A stretch of DNA of 64,000 nucleotides. Origin: Pseudidiomarina planktonica. Lineage in GTDB: Bacteria; Pseudomonadota; Gammaproteobacteria; Enterobacterales; Alteromonadaceae. The notes below the pieces were generated by a model that ran no database searches, was not told the origin of the DNA, and saw nothing but the letters and a program-made list of their open reading frames with translations. The first letter of the stretch is position 1. The number at the start of each line of letters is the position of its first letter. The DNA lies in NCBI RefSeq assembly GCF_900177775.1, contig NZ_FXWH01000003.1, positions 186,001-250,000 on the forward strand, given 5' to 3'. This document shows positions 26,408 to 35,872 of this stretch, in pieces. The translations under genes and the position numbers were made by a program.

Positions 26408-29293
26408 ATGACCACAACGACGCTGCAACAGTTAGAAAACCACGATGAATTTATTGGCCGCCACATTGGCCCAAGCCATGACGAAACGGCAGCTATGCTG
26501 GCCGAGCTTGGCGTTGATTCGCTGGAAGCGCTTACCAAAGACACGGTGCCTGGCTCCATTTTACGTGAGCCGTTTTTAGCCGTTGGTGAGCCACAAACTG
26601 AAAGTGAAGCTTTAGCGAAATTGCGCACTATTGCAGCGAAGAACAAAGTCTTTAGTTCGTACATAGGTATGGGGTACTACGACACTGTGGTACCAAACGT
26701 TATTTTACGTAACGTGCTGGAAAACCCGGGTTGGTATACTGCTTACACGCCGTACCAGCCAGAAATCGCCCAGGGCCGTTTGGAATCACTGCTGAACTTC
26801 CAGCAAATGACCATTGATTTAACCGGCTTGCCACTAGCCAGTGCGTCACTGCTTGATGAAGCCACCGCTGCAGCTGAAGCTATGGCTATGGCCAAGCGCG
26901 TTAGCAAGAGCAAATCAAACGCTTACTTTGTAGCTGACAACGTATTCCGTCAAACCATTGATGTACTGAAAACCCGCGCAGAAATGTTCGGTTTTGACGT
27001 AATCGTTGGGCCAGTGGCAGAAGCCAACCAGCATGACGTATTCGGTGCCTTACTGCAGTATCCGGACAACCAGGGCCAGTTACATAACCTGGAACAGACC
27101 ATTGCTGCCATTCAGGATCAAAAAGGCGTAGTAGCTGTTGCTGCCGACATTATGAGCCTGGTGCTACTGAAGTCACCTGGCGAAATGGGTGCTGATATTG
27201 CTTTAGGTTCAGCGCAACGCTTTGGCGTACCTATGGGCTACGGCGGTCCACACGCTGCTTATTTCGCAACCCGTGATAAGTTCAAGCGTTCACTGCCAGG
27301 CCGTATCATTGGTGTGTCAAAAGACAGCCGCGGCAACCAGGCATTGCGCATGGCTATGCAAACGCGTGAGCAACATATTCGTCGCGAAAAAGCCAACTCG
27401 AACATTTGTACCGCGCAGGTACTACTAGCCAACATGGCGTCGTTTTACGCTGTGTATCACGGCCCACAAGGTTTGCGCACCATTGCCTCGCGCATTCACC
27501 GCTTAACCGACATTGTTGCCTTAGGCCTGCAAGACAAAGGCGTGGAGCTGGTGAACTCACACTGGTTTGATACCTTAACCTTTAAGTTTGACGGTAACGC
27601 CGACGCGTTAATTTCTCGTGCTGCTGAAGCCGAAATTAACCTGCGCGTAGACGGCAACGGTGTATTTGGTGTGAGCCTGGACGAAGCCAAAACCCGCGCC
27701 GACATCTTGAGCTTGTTTACTGTTTTATTCGGTGCCGATCACGGCCTTGATATTGAAACTCTGGACAGCCGCGTAGCTGGTGGTGAAGTAGAATCTATTC
27801 CGGCGGAGCTGTTACGCAAGTCAGAAATTCTGACGCACCCGGTATTTAACAGCTACCACTCAGAAACTGAAATGCTGCGTTACATTAAGCAGCTTGAGAA
27901 CAAAGATTTAGCCCTGAACCACAGCATGATCTCGCTGGGTTCATGCACCATGAAGCTGAACGCTACGGCAGAAATGATTCCGGTTACCTGGCCTGAGTTC
28001 GGTCGCTTGCATCCGTTCTGCCCGCTGGAACAAGCAGCAGGTTATCAGGAAATGATTGAAACCTTGTCTACCTGGTTGATTGATATTACTGGTTACGACG
28101 CACTTTCTATGCAGCCAAACTCAGGTGCACAAGGTGAATATGCCGGCTTGCTGGCCATTCACAAATACCACCAGAGCCGCGGCGACGAACACCGCAACAT
28201 TTGCCTAATTCCAAGCTCTGCGCACGGTACCAACCCGGCGTCTGCGCAAATGATGGGCATGAAAGTAGTGGTAGTTGACTGTGATAAGAACGGTAACGTA
28301 GACATGAACGACTTGCGCGCCAAAGCTGAAGAAGCTGGCGACAACCTGTCGTGCATCATGGTTACTTATCCTTCTACGCACGGCGTGTACGAAGAAGGCA
28401 TTAAAGCCATTTGTGAACTGGTGCACGAGCACGGCGGTCAGGTATACCTGGACGGCGCTAACATGAACGCCCAAGTTGGTGTTACCTCGCCTGGTTATAT
28501 TGGCGCTGATGTGTCGCACCTGAACTTGCACAAAACCTTCTGTATTCCGCATGGTGGCGGTGGTCCGGGCATGGGCCCTATAGGTGTGAAAAAGCACCTG
28601 GAGCCGTTTTTACCGAACCACTCCGTAATTCATATTCCGGGTACCGGCTTAGACAACGGCGCCGTTTCTGCAGCGCCATACGGCAGTGCCAGCATTCTGG
28701 CTATTTCATGGATGTACATTGCCATGATGGGCGGCCGCGGCTTACGTGAAGCAACCGAAGTGGCCATTATGAATGCCAACTACGTTGCGAAAAAATTAAG
28801 CCCGCACTTCGACATTCTGTACAAAGGCCGTAACGACCGCGTTGCGCACGAGTGCATTATTGACCTGCGCCCGCTGAAAGACAGCTGTGGCGTAACCGAA
28901 ATGGACGTTGCCAAGCGCCTGCAGGACTACGGCTTCCACTCACCAACCATGAGCTTCCCGGTAGCGGGCACCTTAATGGTTGAACCGACCGAGTCTGAGT
29001 CTAAAGCCGAATTAGACAGATTCATTGAAGCCATGATTTCAATTCGCAAAGAAGCGCAGAAAATTGCCGACGGCGAGTGGAGTGAGTCTGACAACCCACT
29101 GCACAACGCACCGCACACCCTGGTTGATATTATTGATAACAACTGGGAGCGTGGCTACGATCGCCAAACCGCAGCTTACCCGGTACCAGCAGTTGCAGTG
29201 AACAAATTCTGGCCTTCGGTTAATCGTATTGATGATGTGTACGGCGACCGTAATTTGATTTGTAGCTGTCCTGCGGTGGATAGTTATCGGTAG
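26408..29293 (+). CDS. gcvP: Glycine dehydrogenase (decarboxylating), P protein
   Basis: 961 residues. PLP enzyme that decarboxylates glycine and passes the aminomethyl group to GcvH. Start at 26408 ([15 protein letters not shown]) chosen by alignment to E. coli GcvP; in-frame ATGs at 26399 and 26402 and a start at 26354 inside the terminator hairpin are less likely. Key blocks: [46 protein letters not shown], the PLP lysine (about 709) in HLNLHKTF followed by [10 protein letters not shown]. The N- and C-halves are fused as in other Proteobacteria. Length is normal. Confidence 0.97.
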   Translation: MTTTTLQQLENHDEFIGRHIGPSHDETAAMLAELGVDSLEALTKDTVPGSILREPFLAVGEPQTESEALAKLRTIAAKNKVFSSYIGMGYYDTVVPNVILRNVLENPGWYTAYTPYQPEIAQGRLESLLNFQQMTIDLTGLPLASASLLDEATAAAEAMAMAKRVSKSKSNAYFVADNVFRQTIDVLKTRAEMFGFDVIVGPVAEANQHDVFGALLQYPDNQGQLHNLEQTIAAIQDQKGVVAVAADIMSLVLLKSPGEMGADIALGSAQRFGVPMGYGGPHAAYFATRDKFKRSLPGRIIGVSKDSRGNQALRMAMQTREQHIRREKANSNICTAQVLLANMASFYAVYHGPQGLRTIASRIHRLTDIVALGLQDKGVELVNSHWFDTLTFKFDGNADALISRAAEAEINLRVDGNGVFGVSLDEAKTRADILSLFTVLFGADHGLDIETLDSRVAGGEVESIPAELLRKSEILTHPVFNSYHSETEMLRYIKQLENKDLALNHSMISLGSCTMKLNATAEMIPVTWPEFGRLHPFCPLEQAAGYQEMIETLSTWLIDITGYDALSMQPNSGAQGEYAGLLAIHKYHQSRGDEHRNICLIPSSAHGTNPASAQMMGMKVVVVDCDKNGNVDMNDLRAKAEEAGDNLSCIMVTYPSTHGVYEEGIKAICELVHEHGGQVYLDGANMNAQVGVTSPGYIGADVSHLNLHKTFCIPHGGGGPGMGPIGVKKHLEPFLPNHSVIHIPGTGLDNGAVSAAPYGSASILAISWMYIAMMGGRGLREATEVAIMNANYVAKKLSPHFDILYKGRNDRVAHECIIDLRPLKDSCGVTEMDVAKRLQDYGFHSPTMSFPVAGTLMVEPTESESKAELDRFIEAMISIRKEAQKIADGEWSESDNPLHNAPHTLVDIIDNNWERGYDRQTAAYPVPAVAVNKFWPSVNRIDDVYGDRNLICSCPAVDSYR

Positions 29294-29317
29294 CGGCTAA
29301 TAGCCACTGTGCACAGC

Positions 29318-29346
29318 AAAAGCCCTCAAAAATGAGGGCTTTTTTG
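29318..29346 (+). terminator. Terminator of the gcv operon
   Basis: AAAAGCCCTCA / TGAGGGCTTTT stem with a 4-nt A-rich loop and T run. The hairpin is near-symmetric and could also terminate the convergent lipoprotein gene. Confidence 0.9.
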
Positions 29347-29350
29347 TAAG

Positions 29351-30367
29351 TTAATTTGGTAACTGATTTAGGCAGTCATCGTCACCAAAATCGCAGAGTA
29401 CACCTAGGGTTTCAACTTCGCTCTGTAACACTGGCCTTTCAAGTAAATCAGACACGAACTCTGTTAGTAAATTTTGACTGGCTAGTGCAACCATTTCTAT
29501 ATGACCTAACTTCTCGTAAATGCTTACATTGATATTCTTATTATCAATAGTATTTAAAGCAGAATAGTCAGTTACTTTATCTGTATTCGAAGCATAAATA
29601 AAAGTAGGTGATTTCACTCCATTAAGTTTTGCCAGCAAATCAGTGTCTTTTAATGTTGTTCCTGATTCTTCATAAACAATTTGAATTGCGTCCTCAAGCG
29701 TATTTTTAGAGACAAACTTCGCATATAACGTGTCTTGATACAGAATGTCGTAAATAGCTTTGGTTGAATGTTCAAAGTCTGTCATTGGCGCAAATAAATA
29801 CAGTCGAGCGTTGTCAACTTCCTGCTCGACGGCATTGGCTGCTAAAGCCCCCATTGAAAAACCAATAAGGTGTACCTTTTTAGGTTTTAACCGTTGAATT
29901 TCAGCAACAAGAGGGGAGGCATAATCAAGACCGAACTTGAAATTCTCTGAATTGTCAGCGCTTGGTACAACAATGACGTTAGCGCCTGTTATGTGTTGTA
30001 ACCACCTTTGATGCATATAAAGCAGTAGCGTAGGTTGACTATATCCAGCGAAAAGCACTATCAACTGGTTTTCAAGAGGTTTGACCTTTGCAGCACCGTC
30101 ACTTTTGGCCTCGTAGCGCCAAACCTTATGGCCCTCGTTGATTTTAAATGTAAAAGCCAGACTGAGATCACCTGCCTCCAAATCACCCAAGCCCATTGTT
30201 TTAATACAGTAAGGGCTGTTATCACAAATTTGCCTCTCAACAATCAAATCTGCGAGATTCCCTTCTACATTTATATTTTTGGGGCTGGTTATTTTATTTG
30301 CGACAAATGAAGCGCAACCGCTTAGGCCAATGAGCAATAGGGCAATAGTAAATCCTTTTACAACCAT
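29351..30367 (-). CDS. Lipoprotein with alpha/beta-hydrolase fold
   Basis: 338 residues. N-terminal signal with lipobox LSGCAS (Cys about 18) indicates outer- or inner-membrane lipidation. The nucleophile elbow GFSMGA (Ser in G-x-S-x-G) and a later LGHIEM His fit a serine hydrolase; the acid is probably the Asp in ASNTDKV. No specific family recognised. Noticeably more AT-rich than gcvP and the first of three minus-strand genes that look inserted. Four Cys-containing segments near the N- and C-termini may form disulfides outside the cytoplasm. Confidence 0.75.
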   Translation of the reverse strand: MVVKGFTIALLLIGLSGCASFVANKITSPKNINVEGNLADLIVERQICDNSPYCIKTMGLGDLEAGDLSLAFTFKINEGHKVWRYEAKSDGAAKVKPLENQLIVLFAGYSQPTLLLYMHQRWLQHITGANVIVVPSADNSENFKFGLDYASPLVAEIQRLKPKKVHLIGFSMGALAANAVEQEVDNARLYLFAPMTDFEHSTKAIYDILYQDTLYAKFVSKNTLEDAIQIVYEESGTTLKDTDLLAKLNGVKSPTFIYASNTDKVTDYSALNTIDNKNINVSIYEKLGHIEMVALASQNLLTEFVSDLLERPVLQSEVETLGVLCDFGDDDCLNQLPN

Positions 30368-30433
30368 TGTGACGTTCCTTTTAAAAAACTATAAGCATCC
30401 CTTCAAATTTGTGGGCGATTTTTAATTGCTTGG

Positions 30434-30718
30434 TTATGCACTTTCTTTAATCTTAGGCACTTTCAGACGCATGCACAATAGGGCTAATATTCCACACATT
30501 AGACCGGTAGATAAAGAACCGCTTAGACCAGCATTAATAAAAAGCGGCTTGAGCAAAAGAGAGGTTACTACAGCCGGAATAAGCAATATTGCTCCCCACT
30601 TAAGGCTTACATATAGCCTAATAGGATTGCAGCATTTTGGGCAAACCTTAGATTTACCAAATTTGTTCATTTCTTTCGAGAATATGCTCACTGATTCGGA
30701 ACAATGTGGACACTTCAT
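30434..30718 (-). CDS. Small zinc-ribbon membrane protein of unknown function
   Basis: 94 residues. N-terminal CPHC and CPKCC pairs separated by 22 residues form a likely zinc ribbon, followed by two hydrophobic helices (about 42-60 and 68-84) and a basic tail. Ribosome site AAGGAAGTAG upstream. Similar short zinc-ribbon/two-helix proteins occur widely without assigned function. AT-rich like its neighbours. Confidence 0.65.
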   Translation of the reverse strand: MKCPHCSESVSIFSKEMNKFGKSKVCPKCCNPIRLYVSLKWGAILLIPAVVTSLLLKPLFINAGLSGSLSTGLMCGILALLCMRLKVPKIKESA

Positions 30719-30771
30719 GTGCTACTTCCTTGTATGTTCATAACGACTTGCTAATGGTCAACCGAAGTAAA

Positions 30772-32031
30772 TCACTGTTCGGTACTAGTACTTTCTAAAG
30801 GCTCGCCTTCTTCATCCTGCAACTGATAATTATATGCTGCTTGAAGGCCGGTTTCCTCTTCAGGAATATCATCCTCATGTTCAGTATGGCCGGGATAAAA
30901 TGGCGATATCAGTGAGATAAAGACGCCCACAGCCGCAAAAATAGAAAAGCTCTCGGCGTAGCCAAATTCACCGACTAATAAGCCAATAATAGGCGACCCA
31001 GCTGCTTGGCCTAAAGCACAAGCCACAAAGGGCAAAACAGGCCCCATAGAAAGGCGTCCTGGCAATAAACGGATGCCTGTCATTAAATACAGCCCGGTTA
31101 GGCTCATGTAGGCCAAGCCGAAGATCAACGCTGAAAACACGGCAAGGTAAACTTGGCTTGGGCTGGCGGCCAACAGAGTTAAACTGGTTGTCAGCATCAT
31201 GAGCATTAGAGCGTGAGTGATGGCCGGGTTATTTCTGTCGGCCAAATCACTAATAATAGCGCCACCTAAACCTGCAATACCCAGTGCTAACCATAACCAA
31301 CCACTTTGTTTAGACGACAATGAGCCCAAAGTGGTGACTAAATCCGGTCCAAACGTCCAATAAGCTGAAGCAATAAAGCCCATGGCGAAGGCAAATAAAG
31401 ACAGTTTTAACAAACGCCACCATTGTCTAGCTTTGATTTTAGGGGGTGGCGCTGCATTTGAGGGTGTAAGCCTGGAAACCGAAGGAATTAAAAACCAGGC
31501 AAGAAGAACACCGATAATAGCTATTACCGTGAATGATAAATAAGCGTAGCGCCATGCCCCAACTAAAAATAATACAGCTGGAACGGAGAGCGCGACACCA
31601 ATGCTTGTGCCAGCATTCATTACTGAGCTGACACGTCCATGAATGGAGCGGTCGACCAAAGCCTGCATGGCTGAAGTTAAAGCTGGCATCATTAAGCCGG
31701 TGCATATACCACAAGCGAATACCCCCACGGCGAGACTAATAGGACCAGTTGCCTGACTCACTAAAGCTAGACCGAAAACACTAAACAAAGCAGATAGCAC
31801 TGTCGTGTTACGCGCACCAAAATATTTCGTGACTAAAGGAGCCACTAAACTGATAACAACGAAACTTATGAGGGGAAGTGCGGCGATAACACCGATTGTA
31901 TTAGCGCTGATCTCTAGGTCAGCTCGTATTTGAGGGACAAACAAACCAAAGGCGAAACGAGCTAAACCAAAGCTTATAGCAATAAGTATAGCGCCTGTGA
32001 GTGCAAAGCGGATGCCTGAGACTTGTCCCAT
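30772..32031 (-). CDS. MFS transporter
   Basis: 419 residues with about 12 hydrophobic helices, beginning FALTGAILIAISFGLARFAFGLF as in YbfB/CynX-type major facilitator members, and ending in an acidic, Glu-rich cytoplasmic tail (about 385-419). The loop motif RSIHGRVSSVMNAGTSIGVAL fits an MFS. Likely an inner-membrane exporter or organic-anion carrier; the substrate is unknown. A 14-bp hairpin ends three bases before its start codon, and no clear ribosome site is visible. Confidence 0.85.
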   Translation of the reverse strand: MGQVSGIRFALTGAILIAISFGLARFAFGLFVPQIRADLEISANTIGVIAALPLISFVVISLVAPLVTKYFGARNTTVLSALFSVFGLALVSQATGPISLAVGVFACGICTGLMMPALTSAMQALVDRSIHGRVSSVMNAGTSIGVALSVPAVLFLVGAWRYAYLSFTVIAIIGVLLAWFLIPSVSRLTPSNAAPPPKIKARQWWRLLKLSLFAFAMGFIASAYWTFGPDLVTTLGSLSSKQSGWLWLALGIAGLGGAIISDLADRNNPAITHALMLMMLTTSLTLLAASPSQVYLAVFSALIFGLAYMSLTGLYLMTGIRLLPGRLSMGPVLPFVACALGQAAGSPIIGLLVGEFGYAESFSIFAAVGVFISLISPFYPGHTEHEDDIPEEETGLQAAYNYQLQDEEGEPLESTSTEQ

Positions 32032-32034
32032 AAG

Positions 32035-32076
32035 TGCGTCTTAAACTGATGACTTGTGTTACCAGTTTAGGACGCA
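32035..32076. repeat. 14-bp inverted repeat abutting the MFS start codon
   Basis: Arms TGCGTCTTAAACTG (32035-32048) and CAGTTTAGGACGCA (32063-32076) pair over all 14 positions (one wobble) around a 14-nt loop. A T run follows on the plus strand. On the minus strand its stem ends just before the MFS start at 32031, so it may be an operator or a translation-blocking hairpin. Confidence 0.6.
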
Positions 32077-32175
32077 TTTTTGGGTTACGAAACCTTTGAG
32101 TATACTAAATATGAGGCCGTTTAATCTGTATAACACTTATGCATCGCCAAAAAACTGAGTTCTCAACTATGGCTA

Positions 32176-32210
32176 CGAGGTGTCTAATGAATTAGTGGCG
32201 ATTCACCTCG
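32176..32210. repeat. Nested inverted repeat upstream of the APC permease
   Basis: CGAGGTG (32176-32182) pairs with CACCTCG (32204-32210); inside lies CTAATGAATTAG (32184-32195), itself self-complementary. It lies 67 bases before the permease start and may be a regulatory RNA element or operator. Confidence 0.4.
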
Positions 32211-32276
32211 AGGGTTGCCCGCAAAGCTAATCATCATGCACAATACCCAGCAAACCTTGCAACAAGGAACAACCAC

Positions 32277-33533
32277 ATGGCAACACCACAACTAATCCGC
32301 GGCACATCACTTCCCGGTGCTATTTTGCTTGGCTTAGGTGCCATTGTTGGTACCGGTGCTTATGTGAGTATTGCTATGGCAACCAGCATTACCGGCAGCG
32401 GTGTGCTGATTGCTATTTTGATTGCGGCGCTGGTGGCGGCTTGTAACGGGCTTTCCAGTGCGCAGCTGGCGGCGGTGCATCCGGTTAGTGGTGGTACTTA
32501 TGAATACGGCTATAAATTCCTGAATCACTGGTTTGGTTTTAGTGCTGGCTGGCTGTTTGTTGCGGCGAAGAGTGCCTCGGCGGCAACGGCTGCGTTGGCA
32601 CTTAGTTTGTATGTGCTGCCGGCATTGGGCCTTGCGCACGGCTGGCAGGTGCCGTTGGCACTGCTAACCATTGCCATAATGACGCTGCTGGTACTTGCCG
32701 GTGTGCGGCGCTCTAATCAGGCTAATGCGGTTATTGTTACTGTGGCCATTGGTGCGTTGCTGGTGTTTGTGTTTACTACTTTTAGTGCATATGAACCAAC
32801 TCTGGTCGCAGCGCCTACCAACGCAGGTTCTGCGCACGATATCCTCGCCGCCGCCGCGCTAATCTTCGTGGCCTACACAGGCTACGGCCGTATCGCCACT
32901 ATGGGCGAAGAAATTACCTCACCCAAACGTAATATCCCGCTGGCCATAATAGCTACTGTATTGGTCACCACGGCGTTATATCTGTTATTGGGTTGGGCAT
33001 TGCAGTACACCAATTTACAGCAGCAGGGCGTGAATGAGAGCGAGCTGGCGCTGGTTGCACTGGCCAGTAACGACACCGTAGCTACTGTGGTGCTGGTAGG
33101 TGCGGCAGTGGCGTTGCTGGGCGTTATGCTGAATCTTATTTTAGGTGTGTCGCGGGTTATTCTGGCCATGGGGCGTCGTGGTGATTTACCTGCAGTATTT
33201 GGCGGCCTGAATGTAGGCCAGACCTCAGCACCAGCGGCAACCTGGCTAACGGCAGTAGTTATGATGGCGCTGGCTTTATCCGGAAGTGTGGAGCTGGCCT
33301 GGTCATTCAGCGCATTCACGGTACTGGTGTACTACGGCATTACTAATCTGGCGGCCCTGCAGATTCCGGCGCAGCAGCGTTTCGTACCACGCGCAATATC
33401 GGTGTTAGGTTTGATCAGCTGTTTAGCCTTAACGCTGTTTATTGAATGGCGGGTATTAGCGGCGGGCGGGCTACTGATTCTTGCCGGGTTAGTTTGGCAT
33501 CGCTGGCGGTTGCATCTGGTAGCTAACAAATAA
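32277..33533 (+). CDS. APC-family amino acid permease
   Basis: 418 residues with about 12 membrane helices. The helix 1 motif GAILLGLGAIVGTGAYVSI and GEEITSPKRNIPLAI are hallmarks of the amino acid-polyamine-organocation superfamily. Secondary transport of an amino acid or related amine across the inner membrane; the substrate is not evident. AAGGAACAACC ribosome site before the ATG. Transcribed alone. Confidence 0.88.
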   Translation: MATPQLIRGTSLPGAILLGLGAIVGTGAYVSIAMATSITGSGVLIAILIAALVAACNGLSSAQLAAVHPVSGGTYEYGYKFLNHWFGFSAGWLFVAAKSASAATAALALSLYVLPALGLAHGWQVPLALLTIAIMTLLVLAGVRRSNQANAVIVTVAIGALLVFVFTTFSAYEPTLVAAPTNAGSAHDILAAAALIFVAYTGYGRIATMGEEITSPKRNIPLAIIATVLVTTALYLLLGWALQYTNLQQQGVNESELALVALASNDTVATVVLVGAAVALLGVMLNLILGVSRVILAMGRRGDLPAVFGGLNVGQTSAPAATWLTAVVMMALALSGSVELAWSFSAFTVLVYYGITNLAALQIPAQQRFVPRAISVLGLISCLALTLFIEWRVLAAGGLLILAGLVWHRWRLHLVANK

Positions 33534-33633
33534 GCAATAAGTTTTTACGTGATTCATTTGCTATTCACTAAGTGACCTGATAAAAAATCAGGATTGAAAC
33601 ATTTATGCATACTTTCTCGTGATGGCGTAGTTT

Positions 33634-35406
33634 ATGGGTTTAAAAACTGTTGTACCCGTTCATTTTATTTGGTTAATTGCTGCGTTACTGCTGGCAAATG
33701 TAAGCCATGCTAAGACCATTCCCGGCGATTTTAATGGTTATCAAGACGACAACCTTTCGGCTATCAACATTTCTGACCTTAGCTTAATGCCAGTTCGGCA
33801 ACCCGCTGAGTTCTTAATGGCCGATCGCAATGTTTCCATTGACTCGCTTCCCCTATATCGTTTCCGGCCATTGCGTACAGAGAACCTCAATCAGGGGCTA
33901 ACTGATCAAGCGTTTTGGGTTCGTTTCCGAGTGAAGAACGACCGCCTGAATAATTCCAGGCAATGGGTGTTGTATCACGAGCACCCGTACATGGATTACA
34001 TGACGGTTTACGTGCAAAACAAAGATGGCAATCTGATTCAGCACTCGCTGAGTGATCGCCGTCCTTTTACCGATAGACCCATTGATTTCCGTACTCTTGC
34101 CGTTGCCCACCGAACTCCGCCACAAAGCCATACCGATGTATATGTGCGATTGTCGTTCAGCGGCCATGAAACCATGAGCTTAAGTTTATTCTTAGCGTCG
34201 CCGGTTGAGTTCAATAAAATGGCGCAGGACACCATGTTGCAGCAAGGGTTGTACTTTGGCGTCATGCTATTGTTGCTGGTGGTTGCGGTGGTATTTGGCG
34301 TTATGCTGCGGCAGCGGGTGTATTGGTACTATGCGCTCTTTATTGTTTCCAGCGGGTTAATGTGGGCCAAACTAACCGGGCTGTCTTACCAGTACTTATG
34401 GCCGCAGTCGGTGTTTATGCAAAACGAAGGTTTCAATATCATCTTTTTGCTTACTAGTATTACGGCGTTGCAATTCTCCAGAGTATTTCTTGAAACGCCA
34501 AGGCTGCTGCCGCGCTGGGATAAAACCATTAGTGTATTACAGGTCATCATGCTGGCCGGTATTGGTTTGCGGCTGCTGGGTGTGTATGAAGAAGTCTTGG
34601 TATTATCTTATGTCTCTTTGTGTACACTTATTCTGCTTCCTATTTTAGGTTGGCGTGCGTACCGCAAAGGGTTGGTTTACGCGCGCTGGTATTCCATTGC
34701 CTGGTCGTTCTATGCGGTGGGATTATTGCTGAGCGTTATTAGCGCCGGCACCAATGTTTTTGGTTGGGGCATGGCCCCACTGGGTTACGCTCAGCTAGGC
34801 AGTATCATTGAGGCGGTGTTCCTGCTTATTGCGCTGGGTGAACGCCTGGTTAGTTGGGAAAAAGACCGAACCGAGGCCTTAAAAGAAGCCTTGAGTGATG
34901 AAATTACCGGGCTTGGCAACCGCCGTAAGCTGCAAGCCGCTTATCAGGAAGCGCGTAAACGTTTCACTGGCGAAGGCTCACCTGAATTCCTGGCTTTGCT
35001 GGCGATAGATCGCTTTGATGACTTGCTGGAACAGCATGGTCACGAGGCCGCAGATACGGTATTAAAAGACATTGGTGCAACTTTACGTGGTTTAAGTCGT
35101 GACGAAGACGTTAGTGTTAGGTACGCTGGCGAGGAATTTGTATTGTTACTGCAGGCGCCATCCTTGCGGGCAGCTTACGAATTGATTGAGCGGATTCGCG
35201 AGGATTTTGAACAAACGCCGACTCAGTATCGTGGGCTCTTTATTAAACATACCTTTACTGCGGGGCTTACCGAGGTAACCGCAGGAGGTAAGTTTATTTC
35301 TCAGCAGGAAGCTATTGTGCGAGCTGAAACGGCTTTAAAACAAGCGCGTGCTGCGGGTGGTAACCGATGTACTATTTATCGTCCGGGCACGCAAAACCAA
35401 GAATAA
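33634..35406 (+). CDS. 7TMR-DISM membrane sensor with degenerate GGDEF domain
   Basis: 590 residues: signal peptide, periplasmic 7TMR-DISMED2-type jelly-roll (about 45-190), seven membrane helices (about 205-405), then a GGDEF domain (about 425-585). GGDEF is altered to AGEEF (about 497). The usual D-x-D-x-F-K-x-x-N-D metal/guanine segment reads AIDRFDDLLEQHG, so the first metal Asp and the guanine-binding Asn are lost. The inhibitory RxxD site (RDED, five residues before AGEEF) remains. It is therefore probably a c-di-GMP-binding or structural output domain rather than an active cyclase (inference). Followed by a MAPEG gene after 18 nt. Confidence 0.88.
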   Translation: MGLKTVVPVHFIWLIAALLLANVSHAKTIPGDFNGYQDDNLSAINISDLSLMPVRQPAEFLMADRNVSIDSLPLYRFRPLRTENLNQGLTDQAFWVRFRVKNDRLNNSRQWVLYHEHPYMDYMTVYVQNKDGNLIQHSLSDRRPFTDRPIDFRTLAVAHRTPPQSHTDVYVRLSFSGHETMSLSLFLASPVEFNKMAQDTMLQQGLYFGVMLLLLVVAVVFGVMLRQRVYWYYALFIVSSGLMWAKLTGLSYQYLWPQSVFMQNEGFNIIFLLTSITALQFSRVFLETPRLLPRWDKTISVLQVIMLAGIGLRLLGVYEEVLVLSYVSLCTLILLPILGWRAYRKGLVYARWYSIAWSFYAVGLLLSVISAGTNVFGWGMAPLGYAQLGSIIEAVFLLIALGERLVSWEKDRTEALKEALSDEITGLGNRRKLQAAYQEARKRFTGEGSPEFLALLAIDRFDDLLEQHGHEAADTVLKDIGATLRGLSRDEDVSVRYAGEEFVLLLQAPSLRAAYELIERIREDFEQTPTQYRGLFIKHTFTAGLTEVTAGGKFISQQEAIVRAETALKQARAAGGNRCTIYRPGTQNQE

Positions 35407-35424
35407 TAAATACAGGAGCCAGTT

Positions 35425-35850
35425 ATGAATATTGCCAATATTTACCAGGGGGCCTTTCTTTGGATTGCGGTGATTATTGCCACCGTTTTAATTCAGTGGC
35501 TAGTTGCCAGCGGCCGTAAAGCCAAACAAAATGGCGCCATTCCGGGAAAACCACCTACCGACTTAAGTCATCACGATTTTGTGTTCCGTGCCTGGCGTAC
35601 GCACCAGAACTCAGTCGAAAACCTTGGCACTATGCTTGGCGCCAGCTTTTTAGCTATTTTGGTGGGCGTTGACGCGGGTTGGACAACACTGCTAATTGCC
35701 ATTATGGCGCTATCCAGAATTATTCATATGGTGCTTTACTACGCTATTGCCACCGAACAAAACCCAAGCCCACGCAGCTATTTCTTTATGCTGGGTTGGA
35801 TAGCAAATCTGGCGTTATTAGTATTGTCATTTATAACTTTGCTTAGCTAA
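35425..35850 (+). CDS. MAPEG-family membrane protein
   Basis: 141 residues with four hydrophobic helices. The conserved FRAWRTHQNSVENLG stretch is the MAPEG (microsomal glutathione S-transferase-like) signature. Eukaryotic relatives conjugate glutathione to lipids or xenobiotics; bacterial roles are mostly unknown. CAGGAG precedes the ATG. Same strand as and close to the 7TMR-DISM gene, so possibly cotranscribed. Confidence 0.88.
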   Translation: MNIANIYQGAFLWIAVIIATVLIQWLVASGRKAKQNGAIPGKPPTDLSHHDFVFRAWRTHQNSVENLGTMLGASFLAILVGVDAGWTTLLIAIMALSRIIHMVLYYAIATEQNPSPRSYFFMLGWIANLALLVLSFITLLS

Positions 35851-35872
35851 TTTTACCAAGTAACGGTCAGCC

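Noticed and set aside
29307-29316. CTGTGCACAG after gcvP, same core as the pstC palindrome
   Set aside because: A 10-bp palindrome in a terminator-flanking region with no promoter nearby; most likely coincidence.
29351-32031. Possible integron cassette array (three AT-rich genes, one strand, short gaps, a GCATAAC at one stop)
   Set aside because: No integrase, no attI, and the gaps lack a matching GTTRRRY core or a repeated attC-type fold.
33576-33592. CCTGAT/ATCAGG hairpin after the APC permease
   Set aside because: Only a 6-bp stem with no T tract; too weak to call as a terminator.
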